DNA from: Paenibacillus elgii NBRC 100335
GTDB lineage: Bacteria > Bacillota > Bacilli > Paenibacillales > NBRC-103111
NCBI RefSeq assembly: GCF_004000865.1
Contig: NZ_BIMB01000064.1
Span: 1-41,864 of the forward strand
Direction of reading: 5' to 3'
Length of the DNA stretch: 41,864 bases
Shown here: positions 15,719 to 23,990 of the stretch, piece by piece
How the letters are laid out: each line of letters begins with the position of its first letter
Position numbering within the stretch: the first letter of the stretch is position 1
Program-made: the position numbers and the translations under genes
Notes under the pieces: model-generated
The model's database searches: none
What the model was told of the DNA's origin: nothing
What the model saw: the letters and a program-made list of their open reading frames with translations, nothing else

Positions 15719-17245
15719 TCAGCGCCGCTTGTTCCGCAGGAACGCGTCGATCTGGCGCTGCAGCTCCGTCCCGATCGCCTCCAGCAGCGGACCGACTTCG
15801 GCTTCGAAACGCGGCATCGCTTCCTCCGGGTCGAGCACCCCGTTAAACAGCGGCGTATAGTACTCCGCCTCGATTCTTGCGTACGCGTTCAGCTCGTTCT
15901 GTACCGGAGTTCCGTCGAACTGGAACCCGGTCAGCAGATCCGGCGTAAAATGCTCCGCCCGCCGAATAAACCAGTCCAGCGCCTCGGTGCGGTCATCGGT
16001 CGCCGGAACGCGGTCGTCGTCCGGGTTCCACAGCCAGACGTACGGGAACTGCTGATAGCCGCTTTTCAGCGTCCGGTAACGGTCCGTCCCTACGGGCTCC
16101 CAATGGACGCCCGGAAGTCCGTACGCCAGCAAGTCGTAGTTGTCCTTCTCGTTGGCCCAATTAAGGAACTGGATCGCTTCCTCTTTATGCTTGCTGGTCA
16201 CCGGAACCGCGATAAAATTCCATTGGGCGAAATTCGACAGATTCGCCTTCGGAATGTCCTGATAAAAGGTCACGCTCTCCAGCTCTCCGCCAGCTGCATA
16301 CCGCTTCAGCTTTTCCTGATTCCCCTCGTCAACCGAGAACGAGCCTGCCGGGAAGATCGCTGCCTCGCCCGAGAAGCCCGGGTCTTGAAAATCTTTGATG
16401 CCGAGCACGTTCGGATGCATGACGCCGTCCACATACAGCCGGCGCGCCTCGCGAATCCAGTCGCGGACCAGCGAGTCCTTTTCGCGAAACAGATTGTATA
16501 CCTTGCCGTCATTGCGCTGGTAATACAGCATCAGACTGCTGCCCAAAGCCTGCGTCGGCCGGATCTGGTTCTGGACATCGTCATAATGCCGGAACGCCGC
16601 CTGACTGTAGAGCTGCTGCGACGTGTTCCCCGCTGCGATCAGCGGCACGATGCCGGACTCCTTCTGCTTCAGCAGGTAGGCGAACCGGATCAGCTCTTCG
16701 TAGCTTTGGATCGGCGGTACGCCAAGCTTCTCGCGAAGGTCCTTGCGGACGAAATACGAGTGGCCCATCGCATACGAGACACCGAGCGGGATCGCCATAA
16801 TTTTGCCGCCGTACCGGTTGGCCTCCCACATCGGCCGGGGCCGCTTGGTGAGGATCATCTCGCCGTACTTCTCCAGCAGCACATCAAGCGGCTCGTAGTA
16901 CCCGCTGGAGATCATCTCGCTCAAATGCAGCCACGGCGCGTCGAAGACGAGATCGATCTCCTCTCCCGAAGCCAGCGCCACCTGGGATACCCGACCGAAG
17001 TCGTTCCATGGCACGAACTTGATGTCGAGGCTCACGTTGAGCGTTCCCGCCAGACGACGCTGCGCTTCCTTCAGCACTAGGTCGTAGTCGGCGGCCCGAT
17101 CGCCCGGAAGCATGATCCGGAGCGTCACTGGAGAAGGCGTGGCGGCCGGGGCCGTCCGGCCCGCATCGGAAGCGGAGGACCCTCCGCACCCCGCAGGCAA
17201 GAGAAGCGCTGCGAGTAAGCATCCCCATCGGAGCGTCCGGTTCAT
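15719..17245 (-). CDS. second extracellular solute-binding lipoprotein, coupled to the AraC sensor
   Basis: A 508-aa lipoprotein with signal peptide and lipobox LPAGC (Cys20), then a Ser/Ala/Pro linker. The body is a solute-binding fold of the large LplA-like kind: VTLRIMLPGDRAADYDLVLKEAQRRL, DLVFDAPWLHLSEMISSGYYEPLDVLLEKYG, VSYAMGHSYFVRKDLREKLG and FAQWNFIAVPVTSKHKEEAIQFLNW. The start ATG overlaps the stop of the sensor gene as ATGA, with GGAGGGG upstream; a much longer frame inside the sensor gene is a chance antisense-free extension and is rejected. The importer has its own binding protein, so this one may deliver ligand to the extracellular sensor domain or broaden substrate range. That is an inference from gene order. 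Confidence 0.9.
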   Translation of the reverse strand: MNRTLRWGCLLAALLLPAGCGGSSASDAGRTAPAATPSPVTLRIMLPGDRAADYDLVLKEAQRRLAGTLNVSLDIKFVPWNDFGRVSQVALASGEEIDLVFDAPWLHLSEMISSGYYEPLDVLLEKYGEMILTKRPRPMWEANRYGGKIMAIPLGVSYAMGHSYFVRKDLREKLGVPPIQSYEELIRFAYLLKQKESGIVPLIAAGNTSQQLYSQAAFRHYDDVQNQIRPTQALGSSLMLYYQRNDGKVYNLFREKDSLVRDWIREARRLYVDGVMHPNVLGIKDFQDPGFSGEAAIFPAGSFSVDEGNQEKLKRYAAGGELESVTFYQDIPKANLSNFAQWNFIAVPVTSKHKEEAIQFLNWANEKDNYDLLAYGLPGVHWEPVGTDRYRTLKSGYQQFPYVWLWNPDDDRVPATDDRTEALDWFIRRAEHFTPDLLTGFQFDGTPVQNELNAYARIEAEYYTPLFNGVLDPEEAMPRFEAEVGPLLEAIGTELQRQIDAFLRNKRR

Positions 17246-19515
17246 TCCGCTTCCCCTCCTTCTCCTTCGGTATGGTGCAGCCGGTATTGGTTCGGGGTCA
17301 GCCCCGTCGCTTTTTTGAAAGCTGTAAAATAATGGCTCCGCGTCAAAAATCCCGAACGCTCCCCGATATCCGCCACCGACATGGTCGTTGTGACAAGCAG
17401 CTCCTTTACCTTCTCGATCCTGGTGTTCAGGATATAGTTCGAGAGCGACACGCCACGCACTTCCTGAAAAATGCTGCGGGCATACTTGGCCGACAGCGAG
17501 ACATGCTCCGCGATCGCTTCGACGGACAGCATCGGATCGTGAATATGGTACAGTACGTAGTTGATCATCTCTTCCGCAAGCTTCTCCTTCCGGTCGCCGC
17601 CTTTGCGGGAGCTCAGTTGGTCCATGACGGCGAACAGCTCCGCCTCCAGCCAGTGCCGCGCTTCCTGCAGTGTCGAGAACCGGTCGAGTTGTTTGTCGAT
17701 ACCGTCCACGCCCTGCAGCGCCCGAAGCTTGTCGAATTCCTTCATGATCGTAAATAAAATGACGGTCAGCCTTACCTTGCATTCGGAGTATTTGACCGCC
17801 GCCATCTGCCCGAACAGCTCCTCCAGCAGCAGGACGATCTGGTCCTTCTTCCCGGACTTGACCGCGACAAGCAGCTTGTCGAGGCTCTTCGGATCGGATA
17901 GCGGCTGCAGCAGCCGAACGTAGCTTTCGTAATCGCCCTCCGTATACACCTTGTCTTCGCCGCTGATGAACTTGAGCAGCGTAAGCTCCAGAACGAAGTC
18001 ATAGACGGAACGCAAATCGTCCTCCAAATGCTTCAGATCGCTCACCGCTATGGTCACCTGAAGCCGGACATACGTAGTAATATGCCCCTTGATCGTCTCC
18101 AGCAGCTTGCGGACTTCGGCATCGTCCCGATCCAGCCCGATCAGGAAGACGATGTGATCGCCGGCCAGATCGATCGTCTCCAGCGTCCCGCCCTCGCCCG
18201 CGATGATTTCTCCGGCAATGTTGCCCATCGCGTATTTGAGCAGTTGGCGGGAAGCAAAATCGTACGTTTCGGCAACGTCCCGGTACGCGTCGATTTTGAC
18301 GACGGCGAGACGGATGAGATCCGACGCCAGGAGAGCCGATTCCCGGGCAATCCCTTCCCGCAGCGTCCGGTTCATTCTCCCCTGCAGCAGCCACTGGCGC
18401 AAATATTCCGCCTTGATCAAGCCGGAATGGCCGCGAAGCGATTGATGCATTTCGTCGACCCGGCTGGACAGCAGCTCGATCCCGCTTTTCAAGATGCTGT
18501 ACTCGTCTCCCGCAACAGGGAGAGCCAGCGCGGAATGGCGCGACTCCTGCACGATGCGGCGCTGCAACTGGTCCGCCAGCCTGCGGAAAGGCTTCACCAT
18601 CCGGCGGGAATTCCAGAATGCGGCGAGAAGCAGCAGGACGAGCAGAAGCAGCGAGTAGCCGACGATTTTTGCCTGGAACGCTTGCGCTTGATGCTTAAAC
18701 GCTTTCAACTCGGTTAACGAATACACCGTCCATTTCTGCGAGGCCAGCGGTGCGGAATTGACAAACAATTGCATCCCGCGCACGGTCATGACCTGTGTCT
18801 CCGAACCCGCCGGCTTCAGGTGGCGCAGCTCGTTCAGAATTGCAGCCTCGTTCTCCGTGGTGCCCAGCACATTCCGGCCTTGGCCGTCCACAATCATCAG
18901 ATCCATGCCGGGCTCCTTGTTCAGACCAAGCAAATTTTCCTGCAACGCCCTGTTATCCAACAGGAGCACGAGATAGCCGCGATGGTCTTTCCTGGCCGGC
19001 GTGGACGGAACGATGAGCGCGAGATAAGGCTCGCCGCCGGTTTCATGATAAAAAAACTGCAAAAAGAGCGGCCGATCCTCCCGGATCTTCTTCAGCATCG
19101 CCCCATCCCCGAATTTCTCGAACGAAACGAGCCCCTTGAGCGAATCGATCACCTGCTCCTTGTGGACGTTCACCAGATAGGCGCGCTTGATAAACGGCTC
19201 GGTCGACATATAGTTCGTCAGCGCATGAAGCGCATCCATGTCGTCCAGCGGACTGCGGCCGGTCGATTGCAGCCATTCCTGCACCGTGCGGTCCTGGTAC
19301 ATATGAAGCCCGTACGCTTTGAGCTTGTTCAGCAGAAACTCGGTGCGGCTTGCCGTTTGCAGCATCGTATCGCGGTTGAACAGATCCATTTGCGAGTAGG
19401 CGTATTTCGAGAACTGGTTCGCCAAAAACATGGAAAACGGAATAATGATCATCGTAAAAATCATTCCGATCCACAAATAAATCCGAACGTAGTTCTTGGA
19501 AAATAAATGTCGCAT
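17242..19515 (-). CDS. membrane-bound AraC-type regulator with extracellular sensor domain
   Basis: A 757-aa one-component regulator. Helix 1 (about 10-32) and helix 2 (about 286-306, VGYSLLLLVLLLLAAFW) enclose a roughly 250-residue extracellular domain of the Cache type. A HAMP-like linker (MVKPFRRLADQLQRRI) and a long middle domain follow. The last 100 residues are the two helix-turn-helix units of the AraC family (AEHVSLSAKYARSIFQEVRGVSLSNYI and SVADIGERSGFLTRSHYFTAFKKATGLTPNQYR). It is expected to sense an extracellular sugar and activate the adjacent importer operon. Its stop overlaps the start of the second binding protein by ATGA. An AAGGAAGG ribosome binding site precedes the ATG. Confidence 0.93.
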   Translation of the reverse strand: MRHLFSKNYVRIYLWIGMIFTMIIIPFSMFLANQFSKYAYSQMDLFNRDTMLQTASRTEFLLNKLKAYGLHMYQDRTVQEWLQSTGRSPLDDMDALHALTNYMSTEPFIKRAYLVNVHKEQVIDSLKGLVSFEKFGDGAMLKKIREDRPLFLQFFYHETGGEPYLALIVPSTPARKDHRGYLVLLLDNRALQENLLGLNKEPGMDLMIVDGQGRNVLGTTENEAAILNELRHLKPAGSETQVMTVRGMQLFVNSAPLASQKWTVYSLTELKAFKHQAQAFQAKIVGYSLLLLVLLLLAAFWNSRRMVKPFRRLADQLQRRIVQESRHSALALPVAGDEYSILKSGIELLSSRVDEMHQSLRGHSGLIKAEYLRQWLLQGRMNRTLREGIARESALLASDLIRLAVVKIDAYRDVAETYDFASRQLLKYAMGNIAGEIIAGEGGTLETIDLAGDHIVFLIGLDRDDAEVRKLLETIKGHITTYVRLQVTIAVSDLKHLEDDLRSVYDFVLELTLLKFISGEDKVYTEGDYESYVRLLQPLSDPKSLDKLLVAVKSGKKDQIVLLLEELFGQMAAVKYSECKVRLTVILFTIMKEFDKLRALQGVDGIDKQLDRFSTLQEARHWLEAELFAVMDQLSSRKGGDRKEKLAEEMINYVLYHIHDPMLSVEAIAEHVSLSAKYARSIFQEVRGVSLSNYILNTRIEKVKELLVTTTMSVADIGERSGFLTRSHYFTAFKKATGLTPNQYRLHHTEGEGGEAE

Positions 19516-19559
19516 CGTCCAACCTTCCTTGCGAGTCTGTCGTCGTAGTCAACGTCCTC

Positions 19560-19565
19560 ATTATA
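19560..19565 (-). promoter_or_regulatory. -10 box of the AraC-type sensor gene
   Basis: A perfect TATAAT on the minus strand 45 bp upstream of the start codon. No good -35 box lies at the right distance (the best hexamers match three bases), which fits an activator-dependent promoter. Confidence 0.5.
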
Positions 19566-19672
19566 CTATACATCCGATTACGGACATTCGTAATTGGACG
19601 GATCGAGGCATGGCAAGTTGGCGTATTGGATTTCCTGCCCACATTGTAGCAGTTGCCCTCCGGATTCGCCCA

Positions 19673-19711
19673 GTTCTCATTTGCCCAAAACGGTTCTCAA
19701 ATGGCGAAAAC
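19673..19711 (-). promoter_or_regulatory. direct repeat resembling an AraC-type operator
   Basis: Two 19-bp copies of GTTCTCA, seven bases, AAAAC lie head to tail with a 20-bp period (19673-19691 and 19693-19711) and agree at 15 of 19 positions. AraC-family proteins bind tandem half-sites about two helical turns apart. The pair sits about 110-145 bp upstream of the -10 box of the sensor gene, so autoregulation is a reasonable inference. Confidence 0.5.
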
Positions 19712-19780
19712 CCGCTATTTTCAAGGGTTCCGCGCAAGTTCCGCACAGAGTTTGCCGGACGGATGCCGTCTTCGTCTGCC

Positions 19781-19833
19781 AAAAAGAAAACAGGCGGACG
19801 ACCGAAGAGGTGCTCCTCCAGCCGTTCGCCTGT
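19781..19833 (-). terminator. rho-independent terminator of the metallophosphoesterase gene
   Basis: On the minus strand ACAGGCG pairs with CGCCTGT (plus three further pairs after a bulge) around an inner stem containing GGAGGAGCACCTC, and is followed by TTTTCTTTTT. It lies 31 bp past the stop codon of the metallophosphoesterase gene. Confidence 0.8.
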
Positions 19834-19863
19834 CCAAAATGCAGCTTTATTTTTGCAAGGGGC

Positions 19864-20793
19864 CTAGCGCGTCTCCGGTCGATGCTCCGGCTGCTCCGTC
19901 ACGACCGTTCCGTCCGCAAGACGCAGCCAGCTTTCGAAGCCGCGCTCGCCTTCGCGCAACCGAATGATGCGCGCTCCGCGCGGGAAATCGTCCCGGCCGT
20001 ACGTGTTGTAGCCCGTCGCCCGGCCATAGCACAGGCGGACGCCGTGAAGCGTGCCGGAGTAATCGTTGACGTGGTCGTGCCCGGCGAACGTGCCCATGAC
20101 GTCGCCCATTTCGACGAGCGCCGCGAATAATCCCGTATTGATTTTCGGGCAGCACACGTTCTCGTACTTGTGCCCGTGGCATACTTCGCGCTCCCATACC
20201 TCCGCATACTCCGGCAGCGGGATATGGAAGAACGCCAGAGCTGGCAGCGGCGTGCCACCGTTGTCCGACGTATAGGCAGCAGATTGCCGGACGAACCAAT
20301 CGATCTGATCGCGGCCAATCCAGCCGTAGCCCTGCACGTGCGGCAGCGTAGACATGCAGCCGGAGTCGAAGCCATACAGCAACGCAGCAGGACGGCCGGT
20401 CGCATCCTGGACTTCGAGCACATAGTTGCCTTCTCCCGCAATGTCCGACGGACCGCTTACCGCTAGTGCATACTCGTAGCCCGACACTTTGTCCATCAAC
20501 TGCTGCCGGGTGATTTTCATCTCGGTATCGTGATTGCCGAAGACGACCGCCCACGGGATGCGCCGCTTCTCGACGACGGAAACCGCCCGGTCGAACCGGC
20601 TAAGCGGATCATCGCACTCCTTGTCTTCGATGACGTCTCCGGTGAAATAGACCAGGTCCGGCTGCTCCGCTTCGAGAATATGCTCCATCAGCTCCAAGGT
20701 GCGCCGGTCCGCGTCGCCTCCCGATTTCATATGCACGTCGGTGAACTGTACAATCGTAAACGTCCGGTCTTCCCGAAAAGTTAAAGCTTGCAT
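19864..20793 (-). CDS. metallophosphoesterase (calcineurin-like)
   Basis: A 309-aa two-metal phosphoesterase. The family motifs are all present: FTDVHMK (Asp-x-His), FTGDVIEDKE (Gly-Asp), FGNHD (Gly-Asn-His-Asp), FFHIPLPEY (His) and GHDHVND (Gly-His-Asp-His). GAGGAG sits upstream of the ATG. No signal peptide is seen, so it is cytoplasmic, unlike the exported members of the Dcr2/purple-phosphatase branch it resembles. The substrate is unknown; phosphodiesters or nucleotides are likely. It lies 112 bp after the MgtC gene on the same strand and has its own terminator, so it may be the last gene of that transcript. Confidence 0.92.
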   Translation of the reverse strand: MQALTFREDRTFTIVQFTDVHMKSGGDADRRTLELMEHILEAEQPDLVYFTGDVIEDKECDDPLSRFDRAVSVVEKRRIPWAVVFGNHDTEMKITRQQLMDKVSGYEYALAVSGPSDIAGEGNYVLEVQDATGRPAALLYGFDSGCMSTLPHVQGYGWIGRDQIDWFVRQSAAYTSDNGGTPLPALAFFHIPLPEYAEVWEREVCHGHKYENVCCPKINTGLFAALVEMGDVMGTFAGHDHVNDYSGTLHGVRLCYGRATGYNTYGRDDFPRGARIIRLREGERGFESWLRLADGTVVTEQPEHRPETR

Positions 20794-20905
20794 TTGAATC
20801 GCTCCTCTTCGCTAGTGTCAATCGCGTTACCGTTTGCCGGAAGCCGCACATGCCTCGTTGTTGACACGGATCGGTTCCTCCGGCTCCGCGTGTCGGCAGC
20901 GAGCC

Positions 20906-21679
20906 TCAGGCCGTCTTCCCCGCCGCTTTCGCTTTATCTTCGTGCTCGAACGGCTTCCATCCCGGCGTCTCGACCTTCACCATACCCGGAAGCACGACCA
21001 GCTCCTGCACGACGTGCTCGTATTGCCCGGCCGTCGTCTTGAGCGCCATACGTACGCATAAGGCTTGGCGGAAGCCTCCCTCCGTTTCCTTCGCCCGGCT
21101 CTCCAGATGCAGCACAGTGACGGAAGCACCCGCAGCCTTGATCCGGTTCAGCATCGCGCCGAGATTTCCATCCCCGTCCCAGAGCTCGACCTCCACCTCG
21201 CGCTTGCGTTTCGTCTTCGCCAACGCCGCCTTTTCCACCTTGTTCAAGAGGAACAAGCTGACGATGACCGCAGCCGTCGAGACGACGGCCCCATAGTAAA
21301 AACCGGCGCCAACCGCAAGGCCGATGGCCGCTACAACCCATAGCGAAGCCGCGGTCGTCAGCCCCGACACGGTCGGCCCCGTGCGTATAATCGTTCCGGC
21401 CCCGAGGAAGCCGATGCCGCTGATCACCTGGGCAGCCAAACGGGCCGGGTCCAGCCTCACGTTCGCTTCGACCGCAAAATCGGAAAAACCGTAGCTCGAC
21501 AGCAGCACAATCAGAGCCGAGCCCATGCAGACTAGAATATGCGTGCGAAATCCGGCCGAATGCCCGCCGATTTCCCGCTCCAAGCCGATCAGACCGCCCA
21601 GCACCAGCGCCGTAACAATACGGAGCGTCAGCTCCACATAGCCGATATGCCATACATCCGGGGTCAACGACAACTCCAT
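20906..21679 (-). CDS. MgtC/SapB family membrane protein
   Basis: A 257-aa protein with about four or five membrane helices in the first 150 residues and the family signature LGGLIGLEREIGGHSAGFRTHILVCMGSAL. Other family segments are QVISGIGFLGAGTIIRTG and GLTTAASLWVVAAIGLAVGAG. The C-terminal cytoplasmic part (about 170-245) looks like an ACT-type regulatory domain. GGGGAGG precedes the ATG. MgtC proteins are tied to growth at low magnesium and to inhibition of the F-type ATPase in pathogens; that role here is only by analogy. It begins 12 bp after the PHP gene, so both belong to one operon. Confidence 0.92.
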   Translation of the reverse strand: MELSLTPDVWHIGYVELTLRIVTALVLGGLIGLEREIGGHSAGFRTHILVCMGSALIVLLSSYGFSDFAVEANVRLDPARLAAQVISGIGFLGAGTIIRTGPTVSGLTTAASLWVVAAIGLAVGAGFYYGAVVSTAAVIVSLFLLNKVEKAALAKTKRKREVEVELWDGDGNLGAMLNRIKAAGASVTVLHLESRAKETEGGFRQALCVRMALKTTAGQYEHVVQELVVLPGMVKVETPGWKPFEHEDKAKAAGKTA

Positions 21680-21691
21680 GGGGACCTCCCC

Positions 21692-22693
21692 TTACCGCCC
21701 GAGCGGAACGGCGATCCGTTTCTTCTCGTGCACGTAGATGATTTCCTTATACCCGGTCCGGGCCAGCAAATCCATCGCCTCGTCCAGCTGCGTTCCGATG
21801 TCGTCCGGAAAATGGGAGTCGGAGCTCAACGTAATCGGAACGCCGTGTTTATGCAAAATGTCCAGAAAAGCCGGACTCGGGCAAGCTTCCTTGACCGGGT
21901 ATCGGTAAGCAAGCCCGGTATTGATCTCAGTTGCCACATCCGCCTGCTTGAGCGCACGGGCCACGTCTTCGTACATCGGCAGCAGCAGCTTCTCCTCCGG
22001 TCGGTAATTGAACACCTTCAGATTGTCCAGATGCGCGATAATGTCGAACAAGCCGCTGGAAGCCGCCATTTTCACGTAGTCGAACAATTGCCGGTACAGC
22101 GCAGGCAGGTCTTTTTCCTTGAAAAGCTCTTGGGTTTCCGGGTTGTCGAAGCCCCAGCCTTCCAGAAAATGGACGGACCCGATCACGTAATCCAGCTCGT
22201 ACCGCGACAGCAGCTCGCCGAGCTCCGCCTCGCCGCCCGGGAAAAAATCCGCCTCGACCCCGAGCGATATGGGCACGCCCGCAGCCTTCGCCCGGCGCAC
22301 CGCCTGAAGATACGGCTCGATGGAGCTTACACAGACGCGGTCCAGCCAATACTGCTGCAGCCGGCCAAGCGGCGTCTCGTCCACAATCATGTGCCGTTCG
22401 TAATACGGCCGGAACTCGGTAAACCGGTACAGGTGGTCCACCATCCCGAACCGCTCAATCCCGCGCTGCCGCCCCTGCTCGAAATAGAATGCGAGCCATT
22501 CGTCGCTGAAGCAACCCGCCGCAAGCCGCTGTTGAAGCAGCTCTCCCAGCTTGTTCATCCATTCGAGCGAGTGCGGCCGGTCACCCAACTGCCCGCTCTC
22601 CCGGTGCACGTTCTCCAGTGCCCGCGCCGTCCGCTGCAGCCAGCCGGTCGAGTACGGCCCCTCCTCCAGGTGAAAATGAAAATCCAGCTTCAT
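21692..22693 (-). CDS. PHP-domain phosphatase (histidinol-phosphatase-like)
   Basis: A 333-aa PHP-family phosphoesterase. Metal-binding motifs in order are DFHFHLE (residues 4-10), MVDHLYR, GVEADFF, GSVHF, IIAHLDN and SSDSH, the set found in HisK-type histidinol phosphatases. It is longer than most HisK proteins (about 270 aa) because of a roughly 60-residue helical insertion after the first motif. There are no histidine biosynthesis genes nearby, so histidinol-phosphate need not be the substrate. GGAGG precedes the ATG, and the MgtC-type gene follows directly. Confidence 0.85.
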   Translation of the reverse strand: MKLDFHFHLEEGPYSTGWLQRTARALENVHRESGQLGDRPHSLEWMNKLGELLQQRLAAGCFSDEWLAFYFEQGRQRGIERFGMVDHLYRFTEFRPYYERHMIVDETPLGRLQQYWLDRVCVSSIEPYLQAVRRAKAAGVPISLGVEADFFPGGEAELGELLSRYELDYVIGSVHFLEGWGFDNPETQELFKEKDLPALYRQLFDYVKMAASSGLFDIIAHLDNLKVFNYRPEEKLLLPMYEDVARALKQADVATEINTGLAYRYPVKEACPSPAFLDILHKHGVPITLSSDSHFPDDIGTQLDEAMDLLARTGYKEIIYVHEKKRIAVPLGR

Positions 22694-22770
22694 CCCGCTT
22701 CCTCCTCACTCCGTCGATTTGAAAAACTTGATTGAAAGGGTTTTCTCTGCTTTTGATGATGAACAATGTT

Positions 22771-22827
22771 TTTGTTGTTTATTGTTGCACATATCAATTT
22801 ATTGTTGTTGTTTCTTGTTGATTATTG
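22771..22827 (-). repeat. CAA-rich leader of the PHP/MgtC transcript
   Basis: On the minus strand this stretch is built from repeated AACAAC/CAACAATAAA units (seen on the plus strand as TTGTTGTTT, ATTGTTG, ATTGTTGTTG, TTGTTG). It begins right at the predicted transcript start and would form an unstructured RNA leader. The rest of the roughly 340-bp gap between the divergent genes holds the two promoters listed and no gene. Confidence 0.45.
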
Positions 22828-22852
22828 TAGTCCTTTCTTCATTATCCGTCAA
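22824..22852 (-). promoter_or_regulatory. sigma-A promoter of the PHP/MgtC operon
   Basis: TTGACG, exactly 17 bases, TACAAT on the minus strand: ten of twelve consensus bases with ideal spacing. The predicted transcript starts near 22817 and has a leader of about 125 bases. Confidence 0.7.
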
Positions 22853-22907
22853 TCTCAAAATGAATCGGGCGTTGACAATGGAGTTTGACTGGACGGGCAT
22901 GGATGGC

Positions 22908-22937
22908 TTTGGAAAAACTTTTCAAATCCTTTATACT
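22908..22937 (+). promoter_or_regulatory. possible promoter of the acetyltransferase operon
   Basis: TTTGGA, 18 bases, TATACT on the plus strand, about 95 bp before the TTG start of the first acetyltransferase gene. The -10 box is good and the -35 box is weak. Confidence 0.4.
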
Positions 22938-23033
22938 GAATAAATAAGAAGTTTTCTGCCAAAGCCGATCAGACGGTTAACGGGATTTATCATCATGATG
23001 ATTAATAGTAAAACACCTAAAGGAGCGATCCCC

Positions 23034-23465
23034 TTGCTAATCGATATCAAATCCAGACTGGACCAGCCCGAAGTTGCGGAGCTTCTCGAATATTCCATTT
23101 TTCCGGACCCGGTGCGGCTGGCGCAAACTCTGGATGACTACAAGCGCAGCGAAGAGCTTGAAATGTACGGCTACGAAAAAGACGGGAAGCTGATCGGCCT
23201 CGTCGGCTTCCGGATCGATTCCGGGCGTGTGATGGAGCTGCGGCACATTGCGGTCCAGCCGGACTATCGGGGACAAGGCTATGGCCGGGGCCAAATTTTG
23301 GAGCTGATCCACCTCAAAAACCCCGCTGAAATCGTCGCGGAAACGGATGAGGATGCAGTCGATTTTTACCGGAACATCGGGTTCGAGGTCGTCAGCTTGG
23401 GTGAAAACTATCCGGGTGCGGAGCGGTTTCGCTGCACCTATGAGGTTGAGCCGGAGGAGGAATAG
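23034..23465 (+). CDS. GNAT family N-acetyltransferase
   Basis: A 143-aa acetyltransferase. The start is taken as the TTG at 23034, because AAAGGAG lies eight bases before it; an in-frame ATG 13 codons upstream has no ribosome binding site. Acetyl-CoA-binding motif A reads MELRHIAVQPDYRGQGYGRGQI, and the last strand and helix are DAVDFYRNIGFEVVSLGENYPG. The acceptor is unknown. It begins a plus-strand run of six closely spaced genes ending at the ATP-grasp gene, with only 5 bp to the second acetyltransferase. Confidence 0.9.
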   Translation: MLIDIKSRLDQPEVAELLEYSIFPDPVRLAQTLDDYKRSEELEMYGYEKDGKLIGLVGFRIDSGRVMELRHIAVQPDYRGQGYGRGQILELIHLKNPAEIVAETDEDAVDFYRNIGFEVVSLGENYPGAERFRCTYEVEPEEE

Positions 23466-23470
23466 GAAGC

Positions 23471-23986
23471 ATGAGTGCAGCTGTTGAAATCGTCGAAATC
23501 CTGGCGTACGAGCCGGAATCGTTGGAGCAGCTGGCCGAGCTGCTGATCGATGCCGTGGAGAGCGGCGCTTCGGTCGGCTTTTTGCCCCCGTTAAGCCAGG
23601 AAGAAGCGGTGGACTATTGGAAAAGCGCGCTGGAGCCGGGCGTCGTCCTGTGGGCGGCCAAGCTCGACCGGGCGATTGTCGGCACCGTGCAGCTCCAGCT
23701 CGCGCAAAAACAGAATGCGGCCCACCGGGCGGAAATCGCCAAGCTGATGGTCCATACGCGCAGCCGCAGAAACGGCATTGCCCGCGCTCTAATGCTGGCC
23801 GCCGAAGAACGGGCCCGCACCGAAAAGCGAACGCTGCTTGTGCTCGATACGCGCGCAGGCGATCCGTCCAACCTGCTGTACCGGTCGCTGGGGTATGTGG
23901 AGGCGGGACGCATTCCCGGTTACGCCCGCTCCGCGGACGGCAGCTTGAACGATACCGTATTTTATTACAAGGAGGTCGAGGCTTAG
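23471..23986 (+). CDS. GNAT family N-acetyltransferase
   Basis: A 171-aa acetyltransferase with AGGA upstream of the ATG. The acetyl-CoA site is AEIAKLMVHTRSRRNGIARALM (residues about 85-108), followed by LLVLDTRAGDPSNLLYRSLGYVEAGRIPGYA, the usual acetyltransferase C-terminal half. It resembles GNATs that act on small amines or antibiotics such as streptothricin, though that similarity does not fix a substrate. It is 5 bp from both the preceding GNAT and the following secreted protein, so the three are certainly one transcript. Confidence 0.9.
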   Translation: MSAAVEIVEILAYEPESLEQLAELLIDAVESGASVGFLPPLSQEEAVDYWKSALEPGVVLWAAKLDRAIVGTVQLQLAQKQNAAHRAEIAKLMVHTRSRRNGIARALMLAAEERARTEKRTLLVLDTRAGDPSNLLYRSLGYVEAGRIPGYARSADGSLNDTVFYYKEVEA

Positions 23987-23990
23987 CGCC

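Noticed and set aside
17246..17782. A 179-codon N-terminal extension of the second binding protein
   Set aside because: It overlaps the AraC-type sensor gene, has no signal peptide at its start, and the internal ATG has a ribosome binding site followed by a lipoprotein signal.
22771..22827. A CRISPR-like or tandem repeat array
   Set aside because: The units are short CAA-type repeats of irregular length with no spacers; they are better explained as a low-complexity leader.
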